A stretch of DNA of 43,122 bases, from the NCBI GenBank assembly GCA_028248455.1, contig JAOKHV010000014.1, positions 1 to 43,122 of the forward strand, written 5' to 3'. Numbering within the stretch: position 1 is the stretch's first letter; every line of letters starts with the position of its first letter. Shown here piece after piece: positions 41,834-43,122 of this stretch. The notes beneath the pieces were generated by a model, which made no database searches, was not told the DNA's origin, and saw nothing but the letters and a program-made list of their open reading frames with translations. Both the position numbers and the translations under genes were made by a program. This DNA is from Ascidiaceihabitans sp. (GTDB lineage Bacteria; Pseudomonadota; Alphaproteobacteria; Rhodobacterales; Rhodobacteraceae).

Positions 41834-43122
41834 TTACCACCATTTGGTTGGTTTGGCTACAAAACTTGCAGCTTTCTCAAGCGCATAGGCGGAAGACAGC
41901 AGATCGCCCTCTTCCCATGGGCGACCAATCAGTTGCAGGCCCATCGGCAAACCTTTGGAATCCAGACCAACCGGAACGGAAATTCCTGGCAGGCCAGCCA
42001 TGTTCACCGTCACGGTGAATACGTCATTGAGGTACATTTGCACCGGATCAACATCCGTCATCTCACCCAAGCCAAAGGCCGAGGATGGGGTTGCAGGTGT
42101 CAGGATTGCATCGACACCAGCGGCAAACACGTCTTCAAAGTCTTTCTTGATCAACGTGCGTACGCGGCGGGCTCGGTTGTAATAGGCGTCATAGAAACCA
42201 GCAGACAATACATATGTCCCGATCATCACGCGGCGCTGTACTTCTGGGCCAAAGCCCTCAGCACGGGTTTTCTCATACATTTCTGTAATGCCGTCGCCTG
42301 CATCCAATGTAGCGCGGTGGCCATAACGCACACCGTCATATCGCGCGAGGTTCGAAGATGCCTCGGCAGGGGCAATCACGTAGTAAGCTGGCAATGCGTA
42401 TTTCGTGTGTGGTAGCGAGATATTAACGATCTCAGCACCCGCATCACGCAACATGTCAGCGCCATCTGCCCATAGCTTGTCGATCTCAGCAGGCATGCCG
42501 TCCATGCGGTATTCTTTTGGCAGGCCAATTTTCTTACCGCGAATATCGCCAGTCATCAGGGCCTCAAAGTTCGGCACAGCCAAATCGGCGCTGGTGCTGT
42601 CTTTTGGATCATAGCCACACATGGTTTCCAACATGATCGCCGCATCGCGTACCGATTTGGTCATTGGGCCAGCTTGATCAAGGGAAGAGGCAAACGCCAC
42701 AACGCCCCAACGTGAACAACGTCCATAAGTTGGTTTGATGCCAACAGTGCCCGTAAAGGCCGCAGGCTGGCGAATAGAACCGCCCGTATCCGTCCCAGTC
42801 GCAGCCAAGCAAAGGTCAGCCGCAACAGCGGCCGCAGAACCACCTGATGATCCACCTGGGGTCAACTGGCGCTCGTCAACTTTCCATGGGTTGATCGCGT
42901 TACCGTAAACGGATGTCTCGTTAGAGGAACCCATGGCAAATTCGTCCATATTGAGTTTGCCCAACATAACCGCACCACTGCCCAGCAGGTTGCCAGACAC
43001 AGTTGATTCATACTCCGGCAAGAAACCTTCCAAAATGCGTGAACCCGCCTGAGACGGCACACCCTTGGTGCAGAACAAATCCTTGATCCCAATTGGCAGG
43101 CCACACATCGCAGGGGCATCAC
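41834..43122 (-). CDS. gatA: Asp-tRNA(Asn)/Glu-tRNA(Gln) amidotransferase subunit A, 5' end beyond the window
   Basis: The last 428 or so codons of GatA. The frame is open to the window edge, and relatives have about 65 further residues upstream. The enzyme releases ammonia from glutamine and passes it to GatB for amidation of misacylated tRNA. The Ser-cisSer-Lys catalytic triad is present: Lys in [14 protein letters not shown], the first Ser in [12 protein letters not shown] and the nucleophile in [32 protein letters not shown] and the C-terminal [20 protein letters not shown] are GatA features that distinguish it from other amidase-signature enzymes. Its stop is 29 bases downstream of the direct repeat. 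Confidence 0.95.
   Translation of the reverse strand, partial: DAPAMCGLPIGIKDLFCTKGVPSQAGSRILEGFLPEYESTVSGNLLGSGAVMLGKLNMDEFAMGSSNETSVYGNAINPWKVDERQLTPGGSSGGSAAAVAADLCLAATGTDTGGSIRQPAAFTGTVGIKPTYGRCSRWGVVAFASSLDQAGPMTKSVRDAAIMLETMCGYDPKDSTSADLAVPNFEALMTGDIRGKKIGLPKEYRMDGMPAEIDKLWADGADMLRDAGAEIVNISLPHTKYALPAYYVIAPAEASSNLARYDGVRYGHRATLDAGDGITEMYEKTRAEGFGPEVQRRVMIGTYVLSAGFYDAYYNRARRVRTLIKKDFEDVFAAGVDAILTPATPSSAFGLGEMTDVDPVQMYLNDVFTVTVNMAGLPGISVPVGLDSKGLPMGLQLIGRPWEEGDLLSSAYALEKAASFVAKPTKWW

Noticed and set aside
1-43122. Mobile elements, CRISPR arrays, tRNA genes and phage genes
   Set aside because: I looked for transposase or integrase motifs, regular repeat-spacer patterns and tRNA T-arm signatures and found none that hold up.

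Overview
The window looks like chromosomal DNA of a marine alphaproteobacterium of the Rhodobacteraceae (roseobacter group). The evidence is the gene families and their order: a pccB/pccA/mcm propionyl-CoA locus with a PccR-type regulator, betI-betC-betB-betA with a choline-sulfatase inside the operon, small roseobacter families (DUF6497, DUF4174, DUF1127, DUF1272), and an alphaproteobacterial RNase P RNA. Base composition is close to 50% GC by eye, low for this group. The species cannot be named from the sequence alone. I saw no insertion sequence, phage gene, CRISPR array or tRNA.

Layout. 1-2124 (minus strand): remnant of an endonuclease/exonuclease/phosphatase gene, a TerB-DnaJ co-chaperone, a broken GNAT acetyltransferase and a glyoxalase-like protein. 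2254-3441: nhaA, with a bidirectional terminator facing the propionyl-CoA genes. 3496-15608: propionyl-CoA assimilation, comprising mcm, a sulfotransferase, an outward-facing DUF4174 gene, pccA, a group of small unknown or envelope genes, pccB, a divergent Bcr/CflA-type exporter and pccR. TGCAAA-type operator clusters lie in front of pccB and pccR. 15605-16258: a nuclease-like protein. 16334-21653: the betICBA operon for making glycine betaine from choline-O-sulfate and choline, with dyad operators in front of betI. 21654-24059: a DMT permease, an ArgO/LysE exporter and yebC. 24230-29037: two SLC13-type carriers with TrkA-C domains, a BASS-family symporter and a lysine-rich 66-aa protein. 29051-32875: mgtE, 5-formyl-THF cyclo-ligase, a YmdB-type phosphoesterase and EamA, a tightly packed minus-strand operon that probably includes the second SLC13 gene. 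32972-36842: guanine deaminase, a broken CAP-domain gene, 8-oxoguanine deaminase and hisN. 36937-39649: XRE regulator, a start-less DUF1127 remnant, a Bax-inhibitor-1 family protein, DUF1272, a broken P-loop kinase and rpmG. 39918-43122: rnpB, an AmpD-like amidase, an excalibur lipoprotein and gatA, which is cut by the window end.

How the genes work together. PccA and PccB make methylmalonyl-CoA from propionyl-CoA and Mcm converts it to succinyl-CoA; PccR is the likely acyl-CoA-responsive regulator. BetC, BetB and BetA convert choline-O-sulfate stepwise to the osmolyte betaine under BetI control. GuaD and the 8-oxoguanine deaminase handle normal and oxidised guanine.

The most unusual property is small-scale gene decay. 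Four genes carry in-frame stops and/or frameshifts, one short gene has no recognisable start, and one nuclease has lost an expected catalytic arginine, while their neighbours are intact. I found no convincing wholly new system. The best leads are the unknown envelope genes inside the propionyl-CoA locus, the shared PccR-like operators, and this cluster of decaying genes.
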